Assembly (NCBI RefSeq): GCF_014648675.1
Contig: NZ_BMRO01000015.1
Span: forward strand, 62,001-126,000
Origin: Actinomadura livida
GTDB taxonomy: Bacteria > Actinomycetota > Actinomycetes > Streptosporangiales > Streptosporangiaceae
Direction: 5' to 3'
DNA length: 64,000 nt
Positions 8,067 through 15,477 of this stretch are shown here, piece after piece. Each line of letters opens with the position of its first letter. Positions within the stretch are counted from its first letter, which is position 1. The position numbers were made by a program, and so were the translations under genes. The notes below the pieces were generated by a model. That model did not search any database, was not told where the DNA came from, and was given only the letters and a program-made list of their open reading frames with translations.

Positions 8067-8453
8067 TCATCCGGCTTGGTGGAGGCGGGCGGCGTCGTCG
8101 TACGCCTCGCGGGCATCGAGCAGTTCGTCCCAGTGCTGCTCGACCCAGGCGCAGGCGACCGCCATCGGTTCGAGCATGCTGCGGCCCAGCGGGGTCAGCT
8201 CGTACTCGACGTGCGGGGCGGCCTCGGCGTAGACGGTGCGCTTGACGAGACCGTCCCGTTCGAGGGAGCGCAGCGACTGGGTGAGGACCTTGGGAGTGAC
8301 GCGGCTCAGCGGCACGCGCAACTCGGAGAAGCGGCGCGGCCCGTCCTCGAGGCAGCGGATGACGAGCGCCGCCCACTTGTCGCCGAACCGGATCGGATTG
8401 AGCGAGGACGGACACAGCTCGTCGAACATGTCGGCGGGCAGCGGTCTCCTCAT
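8067..8453 (-). CDS. HxlR-family transcriptional regulator
   Basis: A 128-residue HxlR/MarR-like winged-helix protein. The signature run is clear: CPSSLNPIRFGDKWAALVIRCL, then GPRRFSELRVPLSRVTPKVLTQSLRSLERDGLVKR and YELTPLGRSML. One cysteine (residue 14) lies just before the HTH, as in redox- or quinone-sensing members. The start at 8453 is set by the ATG at the end of a much longer open frame whose upstream part reads as a shadow of the divergent gene. It is divergent from an NAD(P)H-binding reductase. HxlR regulators often control such a neighbour, so self- and neighbour-repression is likely. Confidence 0.87.
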   Translation of the reverse strand: MRRPLPADMFDELCPSSLNPIRFGDKWAALVIRCLEDGPRRFSELRVPLSRVTPKVLTQSLRSLERDGLVKRTVYAEAAPHVEYELTPLGRSMLEPMAVACAWVEQHWDELLDAREAYDDAARLHQAG

Positions 8454-8460
8454 GGGCTCA

Positions 8461-8555
8461 CGATAGCCGGTATCCCAGTGGTAACCGGGGCCGCGGTTAA
8501 CGTCGGCGAACCGGCCGGGCGCAGGGGCTCCGGCCCTGGTGAGAGGCGGTTCGTC
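8461..8555. promoter_or_regulatory. HxlR/reductase divergent spacer with imperfect repeats
   Basis: This 95-bp spacer holds several related half-sites: GGTATCC at 8469-8475, GGTAACC at 8480-8486 and GGTTAAC at 8495-8501. The first two form an imperfect inverted repeat about the sequence CAGT. They lie where an HxlR dimer could block both promoters. The match is loose and position is the main argument. Confidence 0.3.
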
Positions 8556-9179
8556 ATGAACATCGTGGTCTTCGGCGCGGGCGGCCGGGCCGGGCGGCAG
8601 GCCGTGGCCGAGGCGCACCGGCGCGGCCACCGGGTCACCGCCGTCGTGCGCGACCCGGGACGCCACGGCGAGCTGACCGGCGCGCGGGTCGTGGCGGGCG
8701 ATGTCACCGACGCGGTGAGCGTCGAGCGGACCGGCGCCGGGCATGACGCGGCCATCAGCGCCGCAGCGGATCTGTCCGTGCCACCGCACGACTTCTTCAC
8801 CGCCTCGTCCCGAGCCCTGGCCACCGGCCTGGCGAACGCGGGCGTACCGCGCCTGGTGGTGGTCGGCCTCGCGGCGATCCTGCCCGGGGCGTCCGGTGTC
8901 CCCTTGATGGACGAGCCCGGCTACCCCAACCAGTACCGCCCCTTCTACCTCGGCCACGCGGCGGGCCTGGCCGAACTCAGGACCAGTGACCTCGATTGGA
9001 CATACGTAGCCCCCGCCGGCGACTTCGACCATTCCGGCACGCACACCGGCCGGTACCGCATCGCTGACCACGGTGATCCCGCCAGCCGAATCACCTACGC
9101 CGACTTCGCGATCGCGCTACTAGACGAGATCGAAACACCCAGCCATCACCGCACCACCGTCAGCATCCGCGAGGCGTAA
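8556..9179 (+). CDS. NAD(P)H-binding oxidoreductase, NmrA-like atypical SDR
   Basis: A 207-residue Rossmann protein. It begins MNIVVFGAGGRAGRQAVAEA, the glycine-rich nucleotide loop of atypical short-chain dehydrogenases (NmrA/YwnB group). VAGDVTD follows at about 48-54 and LDWTYVAPAGDF near 150. These proteins act as small NAD(P)H-dependent reductases or as redox sensors without clear catalysis. The classical Tyr-x3-Lys pair is not obvious. The start is set by GAGAGGCGG upstream. It is divergent from the HxlR gene, an arrangement usually linked to quinone or electrophile stress. Confidence 0.8.
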   Translation: MNIVVFGAGGRAGRQAVAEAHRRGHRVTAVVRDPGRHGELTGARVVAGDVTDAVSVERTGAGHDAAISAAADLSVPPHDFFTASSRALATGLANAGVPRLVVVGLAAILPGASGVPLMDEPGYPNQYRPFYLGHAAGLAELRTSDLDWTYVAPAGDFDHSGTHTGRYRIADHGDPASRITYADFAIALLDEIETPSHHRTTVSIREA

Positions 9180-9217
9180 CCGCCGCCGGAGTGCGGCGTT
9201 CATGCATGTTCACCTGG

Positions 9218-10336
9218 CTAGGGGTGGATGGGGTTCGTCGGGGTGTCGAGCCAGATGGTTTCTGTTTCGGGGGTGATGGTCAGGCCGAAGCGGTCGCGGG
9301 GTGGGCTGCCTTGGGCGACCCACCAGAAGTATGCGCGGACCGCCTCGTCCCAGAGGTTCTGGTCTCCGTGTACCTCGTAGTCACGCTGACCCGGTCGGTA
9401 GGTCGCGGTGGCCCACGCCTGCGTTGACCACAGGCGGAGGGCGTATGTGTCGTCCTGGTGGTGGCCTCGGGCGTTGACGCCGGGTAGGAAGCCGCCCATG
9501 GCGAGATCTGCGCCCGCTGGTGCATAGCCGATCGTCCGGGGATCGATCTGCGTCGCCGACTTGGCTCCCTCGTCGCCTGACGTGGGCCAGGGCGGTTGGC
9601 GGTGCGAACGCATCATCATGTACGAGGCGTGGCCGGTGAATCGGCCCACCGCCGTGCCGTCGGGCATGACGACCAGTCGCAACTCGTGACTGGACGCGAA
9701 TCCCGGCGCGTACGGGGTCACTATGACGCCACCGGGCCGGGTCTGCCGTACCCATGCGTAGGGGACGTGCGACACCCCGCACGTTGCGTGCACCCGATCG
9801 AACGGAGCGCCGTCCGCCCAGCCCTCGCCGCCATCGCCGACGACGAGGCGCGGAGACAGGCCCGCCCCCTTCAAGCTCTCCGCGGCCCGCGCCGAAACCA
9901 GTGGGTCGATCTCCATGCTGGTCACGTTTTCGGTCCCGGCCATCCGGGAGAGCAGGCCCGCCGTCCACCCGGTGCCGGTGCCCACGTCCAGTACCCGGTG
10001 CCCGGCCTCGACGTCCAGCAACTCAAGCAAGGACACGACGGTGCTCGGCGCCGAACACGACGAGGTGAAACGGCCATTCCCGGTGGCGACATCGGTCCGC
10101 CCGTCATCGAGTTGCGTGATGATCGCGTCATCCCGGTAAACGAGGTCGAGCCACCTTTCGGGAGCGGTGGCCCTGTCCACCCGATCGCCTTCCCCGGTCC
10201 ACGCCACCGGAGGGACAAAGGCATGCCGAGGGACGTCGCGCAGCGCCGTCCGCACCCGCCCCTGGGTAAGCCACCCGGCGGCCGCAAGCCGCTCGACCAG
10301 CGCCTTCAGGCGCCGCGCAACGCCCTCTTCCATCAC
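9218..10336 (-). CDS. PIMT-type O-methyltransferase of the RiPP-associated class
   Basis: A 372-residue enzyme (GTG at 10336, or the ATG in the next codon). Residues 1-240 are a protein-L-isoaspartate methyltransferase fold: TSSCSAPSTVVSLLELL before the SAM loop VLDVGTGTGWTAGLLSRM (about 115-132), and GDGGEGW as the acidic post-loop. PIMT repair enzymes end at about 210-230 residues. This one has about 130 more, ending LWDEAVRAYFWW, then RDRFGLTI and IWLDTP, the C-terminal signature I know from methyltransferases of lanthipeptide, graspetide and imiditide clusters. Those enzymes methylate an Asp side chain, and the ester collapses to an aspartimide. It follows a 34-codon peptide gene by only 3 bp, so the two are translationally coupled. 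Confidence 0.85.
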   Translation of the reverse strand: MMEEGVARRLKALVERLAAAGWLTQGRVRTALRDVPRHAFVPPVAWTGEGDRVDRATAPERWLDLVYRDDAIITQLDDGRTDVATGNGRFTSSCSAPSTVVSLLELLDVEAGHRVLDVGTGTGWTAGLLSRMAGTENVTSMEIDPLVSARAAESLKGAGLSPRLVVGDGGEGWADGAPFDRVHATCGVSHVPYAWVRQTRPGGVIVTPYAPGFASSHELRLVVMPDGTAVGRFTGHASYMMMRSHRQPPWPTSGDEGAKSATQIDPRTIGYAPAGADLAMGGFLPGVNARGHHQDDTYALRLWSTQAWATATYRPGQRDYEVHGDQNLWDEAVRAYFWWVAQGSPPRDRFGLTITPETETIWLDTPTNPIHP

Positions 10337-10339
10337 CCG

Positions 10340-10444
10340 CTACTTCCCCCGCTTGCCGTCACCCTTGTCGTCCTTGTTCGGCGGCGGAATCGGCTTATCG
10401 GGCTTGTGCCCGTTCTTCTCCGCCGGGTCCCCGTGCTTTCCCAT
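10340..10444 (-). CDS. Candidate RiPP precursor peptide (imiditide-like)
   Basis: A 34-residue peptide with a strong GGGAGGGAGCAGG ribosome site directly before its ATG. Its stop codon lies 3 bp before the start of the methyltransferase gene. Composition is extreme: 9 Lys, 1 Arg and 2 His against 5 Asp and 1 Glu, plus 5 Pro and 6 Gly, and no Cys, Ser, Thr or aromatic residue. It begins MGKHGDP, has a proline run PIPPP at 18-22 and ends NKDDKGDGKRGK. Asp29-Gly30 is the best aspartimide-forming site, with Asp25, Asp26 and Asn11-Gly12 as alternatives. The lack of Cys/Ser/Thr rules out a lanthipeptide. Precursors recognised by lone PIMT enzymes are highly charged and linear, as here. The role is inferred from context; translation is well supported. 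Confidence 0.7.
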   Translation of the reverse strand: MGKHGDPAEKNGHKPDKPIPPPNKDDKGDGKRGK

Positions 10445-10565
10445 CCTGCTCCCTCCCATTGCTCCGACACGGCCGAGTACCTATTTACAGATGGTGGCCA
10501 CGTCATCACTATCCGTCAATATGTACTTCTGCACAGAACAACGAGGAGTTCGCAGAGGGGAGGGA

Positions 10566-10751
10566 TCAGTGTGAGCCTCCAGCATTCCTGACGTGAGCGA
10601 GGAGTCTGGCGAAGGCGCGAGGTGTGAGGGTGAGGTGGCCGGCGTGGGGGGCTTTGCTGTCTCTGATGGCGATGGCGTCGGGCAGCGCGGCGAGTTCGAT
10701 GCAGTTTCCGTAGTCGTCTGATCGCGTAGATTTACGCCAGTGAATGATCAT
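10566..10751 (-). CDS. DUF397 protein
   Basis: A 61-residue DUF397 protein. It begins IIHWRKSTRSDDYGNCIELA, the usual WRKSS.S...GNCVEVA pattern, with AIRDSKAP and a C-terminal LTLTPRAFARLL. Its start codon overlaps the stop of the upstream XRE gene (ATGA). DUF397 proteins are the standard partners of XRE/DUF5753 regulators in Streptomyces-like bacteria and appear to antagonise or tune them. It lies upstream, on the same strand, of the peptide/methyltransferase pair, with a 121-bp gap. Confidence 0.9.
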   Translation of the reverse strand: MIIHWRKSTRSDDYGNCIELAALPDAIAIRDSKAPHAGHLTLTPRAFARLLAHVRNAGGSH

Positions 10752-11557
10752 GCGAGCGAGTCCAGTGTCTTGGCGATGAAGGCGCGGGATGCCTCGACGG
10801 TCAGTGAGGACATGCCGATCTGGTCGTACCGTATCGTCTGTTCCTGGATATCGGCAGGGTCGAGCGACATGTGGGCAGTGCTCCCGTAATTGGCGAAACC
10901 GAGGTCGCCTGTGGGTGTATGCATCACCGTGAAGCCGCCCCCGACGCCGCCGTAGCCGATGAGGCGGTCGGAGGTCACCCGTAGGTAGATGTTCGGACGC
11001 TCGGAGATCTCGAGAAGGTGGCTGAGTTGTGCGCGCATGACGTCCTCGTCTCCGAAGACACGGAGGACGGCCGCTGTGTCCAGGATGGCCATAAGCGTGC
11101 ACGGATCTCTGCGGGTAAGGATCTCTTGGCGGGCCATGCGCTCTGCCACCGCATCCTCGGCATCGGCCCTGCGGCTGGTCGTGTATACAGCGCGAGCGTA
11201 GTCCTCGCGTTGGAGGAGGCCGGGAACCAGGGAGGGCTCGTAGGTCTTGATGAGGTTCGCTCGCCGCTCGTATTCCTTGAACGTCTCCCACCAGTCGAGG
11301 TCCTGGGCGTTTTTAGCGTGTTTGACGAGGTTTTCGAAGAAGCCTGGCATCCCCCATTCGCGGTCCAGGATGCGAGCGCGCCCTATGGGAAGCTGAACGT
11401 CGCCCGATTCGTACCGTGCAACAGTTGAGCGATCGCAGTCGAGTGCGACACCCAGCGCGGCACCGGAGATCTTGCGCAGCTGGCGCTGTCTGCGCAGCTC
11501 AACGGCTATGAGGTGCCATAGGGAGAAGTCGGGACGCAGTGAGTCGGCGCGGCTCAT
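10748..11557 (-). CDS. XRE-family regulator with DUF5753 domain
   Basis: A 269-residue regulator. The HTH is at about residues 13-70 (ELRRQRQLRKISGAALGVAL, then DRSTVARYESG). The DUF5753 sensory part runs from about 85 to 262 (EYERRANLIKTYEPSLVPGLLQ and DYARAVY; RQEILTRRDP; IGMSSLTVEASRAFI). This is the family of the developmental and antibiotic regulators that pair with DUF397 proteins. It overlaps the DUF397 gene by 4 bp and is divergent from an ATP-binding anti-sigma-like gene, giving the common three-gene actinomycete signalling module. It may also govern the peptide operon downstream. Confidence 0.92.
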   Translation of the reverse strand: MSRADSLRPDFSLWHLIAVELRRQRQLRKISGAALGVALDCDRSTVARYESGDVQLPIGRARILDREWGMPGFFENLVKHAKNAQDLDWWETFKEYERRANLIKTYEPSLVPGLLQREDYARAVYTTSRRADAEDAVAERMARQEILTRRDPCTLMAILDTAAVLRVFGDEDVMRAQLSHLLEISERPNIYLRVTSDRLIGYGGVGGGFTVMHTPTGDLGFANYGSTAHMSLDPADIQEQTIRYDQIGMSSLTVEASRAFIAKTLDSLA

Positions 11558-11657
11558 CGGCTCTCTTTCGTCGTCGCATCTGCTTCACGAACCTTCCGAA
11601 ATTAACTCGCCCCCGGAACGCTTGTCCCGGAAACGCGGAGATGGAAGGGCAGGTGAA

Positions 11658-12107
11658 ATGCTTATGAAAGCCGCAACGTCGGGTGGGTTGGACATTTCGT
11701 GTCTGGCTGCGGAGACGGTGTCCGGGATGGTGCGGTCCCTGGTGGAGTTCCGGCTCGCCGAATGGGGGCTGGAGAAGGTCTCCGGGGACGTTCTGCTCAT
11801 CGGCGGGGAAATCGTGGCCAATGCGGTGCGGATCGCGCGGGATCGGGAGATCCGGGTCAGGTTCACGCGGGAGGCAGGGGCGGTCGTGCTGGCGGTGTGG
11901 GACCCGTCCGACGAGATGCCGGTGGTGCGTCCGGTCACCGAACTCACGCTGGACGACATCGCCCCGGATGCGCGGGCGCTGGACGACGGCTACGACGACG
12001 GGACGGGCGGCTGGGGGCTCCCGCTCGTTCAGGCGCTCTCCACCGAGTGCGGAGTGCGCAGGACGGAACCGTCCGGCAAATGGGTCTGGGCGGCCGTCGC
12101 GTGCTGA
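11658..12107 (+). CDS. ATP-binding (HATPase_c) anti-sigma-factor-like protein
   Basis: A 149-residue single-domain GHKL ATPase of the RsbW/SpoIIAB type. The N box reads LIGGEIVANAVRIA, the G1/G2 region is VLAVWDPSDEMP and DGTGGWGLPLVQAL, and the end is KWVWAAVA. Such proteins sequester sigma factors or act as protein kinases on anti-anti-sigma factors. Starts at 11658 or at the second ATG two codons on are both possible; GGAAGGG lies about 10 bases upstream. It is divergent from the XRE/DUF397 pair, and its stop overlaps the next gene. Confidence 0.87.
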   Translation: MLMKAATSGGLDISCLAAETVSGMVRSLVEFRLAEWGLEKVSGDVLLIGGEIVANAVRIARDREIRVRFTREAGAVVLAVWDPSDEMPVVRPVTELTLDDIAPDARALDDGYDDGTGGWGLPLVQALSTECGVRRTEPSGKWVWAAVAC

Positions 12108-12433
12108 GGGGGCGGTGGCGGACGTGCCGGGGGCGGCGGGCCGCCGTCCGATACCTGGACGTGCTCGCGCACGCGGTCAAGGCGCGCGGGTGGCGGTGCG
12201 TGCGGCTCTATGGCCGCGAATTCCCCCGGCCGCTGCTCTGGGTCTATGCCAGCGGGGTCGCGGAGGACGTGGGACTCGTGGTGTGCGTGCGGGCCGTCTC
12301 CGGCGGTATGTGGGCCTACCACGACGTGCAGCGTGGACGGGCCGGTTACCTCTTCCCCTGCGGGGACGCCAAGGCGGCGGCGGAGCAGGTCGATCTGCTC
12401 CTGAAACACCGCATATTCCCGTCCACCTGGTGA
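12101..12433 (+). CDS. Conserved hypothetical protein coupled to the anti-sigma gene
   Basis: A 110-residue protein. The GTG at 12101 overlaps the stop of the preceding gene (GTGCTGA), implying coupled translation. Apart from an Arg-rich start (RGRWRTCRGRR), the body is a small alpha/beta domain: RYLDVLAHAVKARGWRCVRL, LLWVYASG, VGLVVCVRAV, MWAYHDVQRGRAGYLFPCGD and KAAAEQVDLLL. It resembles the small proteins often found after HATPase_c genes in Streptomyces-type genomes, but I know no function. No membrane helix or signal peptide. Confidence 0.65.
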   Translation: MLRGRWRTCRGRRAAVRYLDVLAHAVKARGWRCVRLYGREFPRPLLWVYASGVAEDVGLVVCVRAVSGGMWAYHDVQRGRAGYLFPCGDAKAAAEQVDLLLKHRIFPSTW

Positions 12434-12434
12434 G

Positions 12435-12739
12435 TCATGGCATCAGGCGGCGGCGTAGGCGGCTCGGGGAGCCGTAGGGAATCCGGATTTGGAAGGGCCA
12501 GGGCCGCTTCGTCCGGGCTGGTGGGGGCGTTTTATCCCGAGTGTTGGTCGTGGCGCAGGTCGCCCATTGCCACCGACGATGTTCGCATCCGTGTTCTCCA
12601 GTGCATCCAGGTCTGCCGGGCTCCATTCGAAAAGGGCGTATGCGCCTTCCCGTGCCCCGCCTGGCCTGCTGGAGCTTTGCCTTGCAGCCGGGTCGGGATG
12701 CTTCAGACCTGGCGATACGTAGAGAGGAAGGTGATCCAT
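12435..12739 (-). pseudogene. Decayed 3' end of a sulfotransferase-like gene
   Basis: In one minus-strand frame this stretch contains FEWSPADLDALENTDANIVG, and at its very end in another frame SRLRRRLMP followed by a stop. Both match, in the same order, the intact gene 1.9 kb away (VAEWSREDLDALQETDAHIVG and RRLRRRLMP). The DNA catcaggcggcggcgtaggc is shared exactly (12441-12460 and 14359-14378). The frame is lost between the two blocks and nothing upstream of 12740 resembles the N-terminal part. It is therefore a remnant of a paralogue or partial duplication, not a gene. Confidence 0.7.
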
Positions 12740-12891
12740 GTCCTGAGCCCCTCGGGGCGCTAGGTCGTGAAGCTGGGAGGCGCCCGGTATCCGGATATCG
12801 CTCCGCTGCCGGTGGCCTCCATACGACGAAATGGCCTACGAAGTCGGTGCGAGGCTATGCGCCTTGCCCGGAGACTCCAGAGGAGGAGTCG

Positions 12892-13428
12892 GTGACCATC
12901 GCGATCACTCAGGTTGAGCAGATCGGCCGGGACCCCCGCGAGCTGATCCCCACGTGGGCGTATGAACTGCTCGTGAAGGACTTCCGTAAGAAGCACCACA
13001 GCTCACACGATTACACCGAACGTGTAGTGAGTCAGAACCTCGTGTTCCTGAAGGCCGCCGGTCAGATCCGGCGGCAGTCGCGGCGGGACCCGCGGGCTTA
13101 CGTCCGGATCGTCCCGACCCGGCCCGTGGATGAGGCGTGGCACGAGGCGCTCCAGCGGACCGAGGTGTACCTTCCGATGAGCCTCGCGTTCGCGGACTCG
13201 GTGATCCACCACCGGCCCGTCATGGACGACGACATTCGGTCCGGCGCGGCCCTCGCCCGCACGATTCCGTACCTCAAGGCCACGGGCATGTACGTCGATC
13301 CTGAGTTCTGGGACGACGAGGCAGGGTCGTCGTGCTGCCCGCCTGAGTGCAATGACCAGGGCGGCCGTGAGCGGCTTGGGAACTGGGGAGACCTGGTGCC
13401 CAGCGGGCCGCTGACCATCCGGTTCTGA
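12892..13428 (+). CDS. Hypothetical protein with a VDEAWH motif (glycine-rich-domain-protein-like)
   Basis: A 178-residue protein starting at GTG 12892, eight bases after AGAGGAGGAG. Its centre, RPVDEAWHEALQRTEVY followed by FADSVIHHRP, resembles the D-x-x-WH...T..Y...C..HH.P core of glycine-rich domain-containing proteins. The C-terminus holds a close Cys cluster (SSCCPPEC) and an acidic FWDDE that might bind a metal. GC is lower than in the flanks. It is in line with the phosphotransferase gene, 13 bp apart, so they form an operon. The fold assignment is weak and function unknown. Confidence 0.6.
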   Translation: MTIAITQVEQIGRDPRELIPTWAYELLVKDFRKKHHSSHDYTERVVSQNLVFLKAAGQIRRQSRRDPRAYVRIVPTRPVDEAWHEALQRTEVYLPMSLAFADSVIHHRPVMDDDIRSGAALARTIPYLKATGMYVDPEFWDDEAGSSCCPPECNDQGGRERLGNWGDLVPSGPLTIRF

Positions 13429-13441
13429 TCAAAGGAGCCAC

Positions 13442-14266
13442 ATGCGTAGCGACTGGACGGATCTACCTGACGAGCTTCGGGCCGCGATCGAGGCCAAGAC
13501 CGGCCCGATCAGTTCCATCGAGCCGGCTCTCACGGGTAATCACGCGGACATCGCCTCGACGCTGCACAGTCCGGTCGGCCTGACGTTCGTCAAGGCCGCC
13601 CGGAAACTGGTGGACAGGGACGGTCCTGAAGTCATGTCGTTGCGTCGTGAGGCGGCCGTCAACCCGTACGTGTCGGAGTTCGCTCCCCGGCTTCGGTGGC
13701 AAGCCGAGGTCGGGGAGTGGGTTGCGTTGGGGTTCCAGCACGTAACCGGCCGACGCGCCGACTTCGCACCGGGCTCCCCCGACCTGGCCGCGCTAGCCGA
13801 AACCATCAGGGCGATCCAGAAGACCCCTTGCCCTGATGTGGTCCGGATGACGGTTGAACGACGCTGGCAGTCCATCGCCGAGGACGTATCTCCCATGGCC
13901 GGCCCTGTGCTGCTTCACACCGATCTCAATCAGGACAATCTGATCATCACCCCTGAAGGGCGTGCCTACGTCGTCGACTGGGCCTTCGTCTCCCGTGGGC
14001 AGGCATGGGTCGAGCTTGGCCTCCTGATCCCGTGGTTGCTGAAGGCCGGCCACGACCCACGAGAAGCAGACGAGTGGGTCGCGCAGTTCGACTCGTGGGC
14101 GGGTGAGGAACCGTCGCACATCGATCTGTTCTCCAAGGTCTTCGCCGAGAAGTGGCGATCGCATAGCGAGACCAGTTCAGCGGCTTGGGTGGGGGAGCAT
14201 GCGGCGCTGACCGAGCAGTGGGCGAACTACCGCCTGGGTCGCCGAGTGGACCAGGCAGCGAACTGA
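13442..14266 (+). CDS. Aminoglycoside-phosphotransferase-like (APH/choline kinase fold) protein
   Basis: A 274-residue kinase-like protein. The catalytic loop LLHTDLNQDNLII (about residues 156-168) and the metal-binding YVVDWAF (about 177-183) give the HxDxxxxN...D pattern of APH-fold enzymes. The N-terminal lobe has FVKAARK as a candidate ATP-binding Lys strand. In small accessory operons these enzymes phosphorylate antibiotics, nucleosides or small alcohols, and nothing here fixes the substrate. AAAGGAG is the ribosome site. It is paired with the VDEAWH protein in a lower-GC block, probably acquired. Confidence 0.8.
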   Translation: MRSDWTDLPDELRAAIEAKTGPISSIEPALTGNHADIASTLHSPVGLTFVKAARKLVDRDGPEVMSLRREAAVNPYVSEFAPRLRWQAEVGEWVALGFQHVTGRRADFAPGSPDLAALAETIRAIQKTPCPDVVRMTVERRWQSIAEDVSPMAGPVLLHTDLNQDNLIITPEGRAYVVDWAFVSRGQAWVELGLLIPWLLKAGHDPREADEWVAQFDSWAGEEPSHIDLFSKVFAEKWRSHSETSSAAWVGEHAALTEQWANYRLGRRVDQAAN

Positions 14267-14352
14267 CCTAGGTCTTCTCATAGGGACGCTCTGCTGAGCG
14301 GCGGAACCGTCCGACGAGAAGGAGGTGCGCCTACCACGCCGTGCTGCCGGGG

Positions 14353-15453
14353 TCAGGGCATCAGGCGGCGGCGTAGGCGGCGGGTGTTGCGGTGGAGGGC
14401 CGACTCTCGGGGTTCTGCGTTGAGCAGGGTCAGGGCTGCTGCGGCGCCCGCGCGGGCGGTCTCCTCGGGGGTCGCCGGAGCCGGCTCGTCCGCGGCGGGG
14501 TCGTAGTGGAGGTCGGTCAGGTCGCCGACGATGTGGGCGTCCGTCTCCTGGAGGGCGTCCAGGTCCTCCCTGCTCCACTCGGCGACGCGGGAGCGCCAGG
14601 CGGGCGGGACGGTGACCTTGCCGCCGCGCTGGTCGCGGGCCTGGAAGCTCTGCGTGATGGCCTGCCGTGCGCGGTCGGCCTTTCCCTTCGGCCAGGAGTT
14701 CTCCGTGAAAGCGGCGTTCAGGGACGCGAGCACCAGCGTTTCGGGCGCCGTCAGGCCGGTGTGGGCCTGGCGGTCCGCGACAGAGGTGTGCGTGAGGCCG
14801 GGCAGGCCCGCCGCCTGGGCGAAACGGTCCAGGAGGAGCTGCGGGGGTCTGCCGGGGCTGGTCACCACCGACACCTTGGACGCCCCCGCCCCCGACCAGC
14901 GCCGGACCAGTCCGCTGAGGATGAACGCCCGCCAGATGTGCGTGTCCGGGTCGGTCTCGATGCCGGCGTCCCGCTGCCGGGCGAGGCCCTTGAGGTAGGT
15001 GTCGAAGCTCGTGCTCAGCCCGTTGCGGATGTGCTGCTGCCATAGCGAGGGCAGGGAGCGGCCCAGGCTGCGGGCGGTGATCACGACTTCGACGTCGTCG
15101 GCGCCGAGCGTGGCGAGCAGCCGGGAGGCGGCGTCGGACCGGATGACCGACAGGGCCTCGGCTGACAGCAGCACCGTGCCGGGACATGCCCTGACCTGCT
15201 CCAGCAGCGCCCGCCACGAGGGCTCCTCCTTGGCCGCGCGCAGCTCCGACACCCACGGGTATTCGGTGCCGAGAAGGCCGTAGCTCGCCCACTCGTGGTT
15301 GGCCACGGTGCGCCGGCCGCGCTGCCAGTCCCGCGGGATCGGGTAGTGGACGTCCGCTTCCGCCAGGGTCTCGTGGTTGTCCTGGAGCATGTGCTGCAGG
15401 AACGTGGTGCCCGACTTCTGCAGGCCGATGTGCAGGACGATCTTGGATGGCAC
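14353..15453 (-). CDS. Sulfotransferase-like protein (PAPS-dependent fold)
   Basis: A 366-residue protein. The N-terminus KIVLHIGLQKSGTTFLQHML is the 5'-phosphosulfate-binding loop of sulfotransferases. EVVITARSLGRSLPSLWQQHI near residues 115-135 matches the 3'-phosphate-binding region. The C-terminal third is helical and ends in an Arg-rich tail RRLRRRLMP. Such enzymes add sulfate to glycans or small molecules in the cytoplasm. It lies 24 bp downstream of the L,D-transpeptidase gene on the same strand, so the two may be one transcript. A broken copy of its 3' end lies at 12435-12739. Confidence 0.82.
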   Translation of the reverse strand: MPSKIVLHIGLQKSGTTFLQHMLQDNHETLAEADVHYPIPRDWQRGRRTVANHEWASYGLLGTEYPWVSELRAAKEEPSWRALLEQVRACPGTVLLSAEALSVIRSDAASRLLATLGADDVEVVITARSLGRSLPSLWQQHIRNGLSTSFDTYLKGLARQRDAGIETDPDTHIWRAFILSGLVRRWSGAGASKVSVVTSPGRPPQLLLDRFAQAAGLPGLTHTSVADRQAHTGLTAPETLVLASLNAAFTENSWPKGKADRARQAITQSFQARDQRGGKVTVPPAWRSRVAEWSREDLDALQETDAHIVGDLTDLHYDPAADEPAPATPEETARAGAAAALTLLNAEPRESALHRNTRRLRRRLMP

Positions 15454-15477
15454 AGGTCGCTCCGTCGGCCTGACGGG

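Noticed and set aside
10340..10444. Lanthipeptide or FxLD-type precursor reading of the 34-residue peptide
   Set aside because: It has no Cys, Ser or Thr for ring formation, no FxLD motif, and no LanB/C or ATP-grasp enzyme beside it, so an aspartimide-only product is the better hypothesis.
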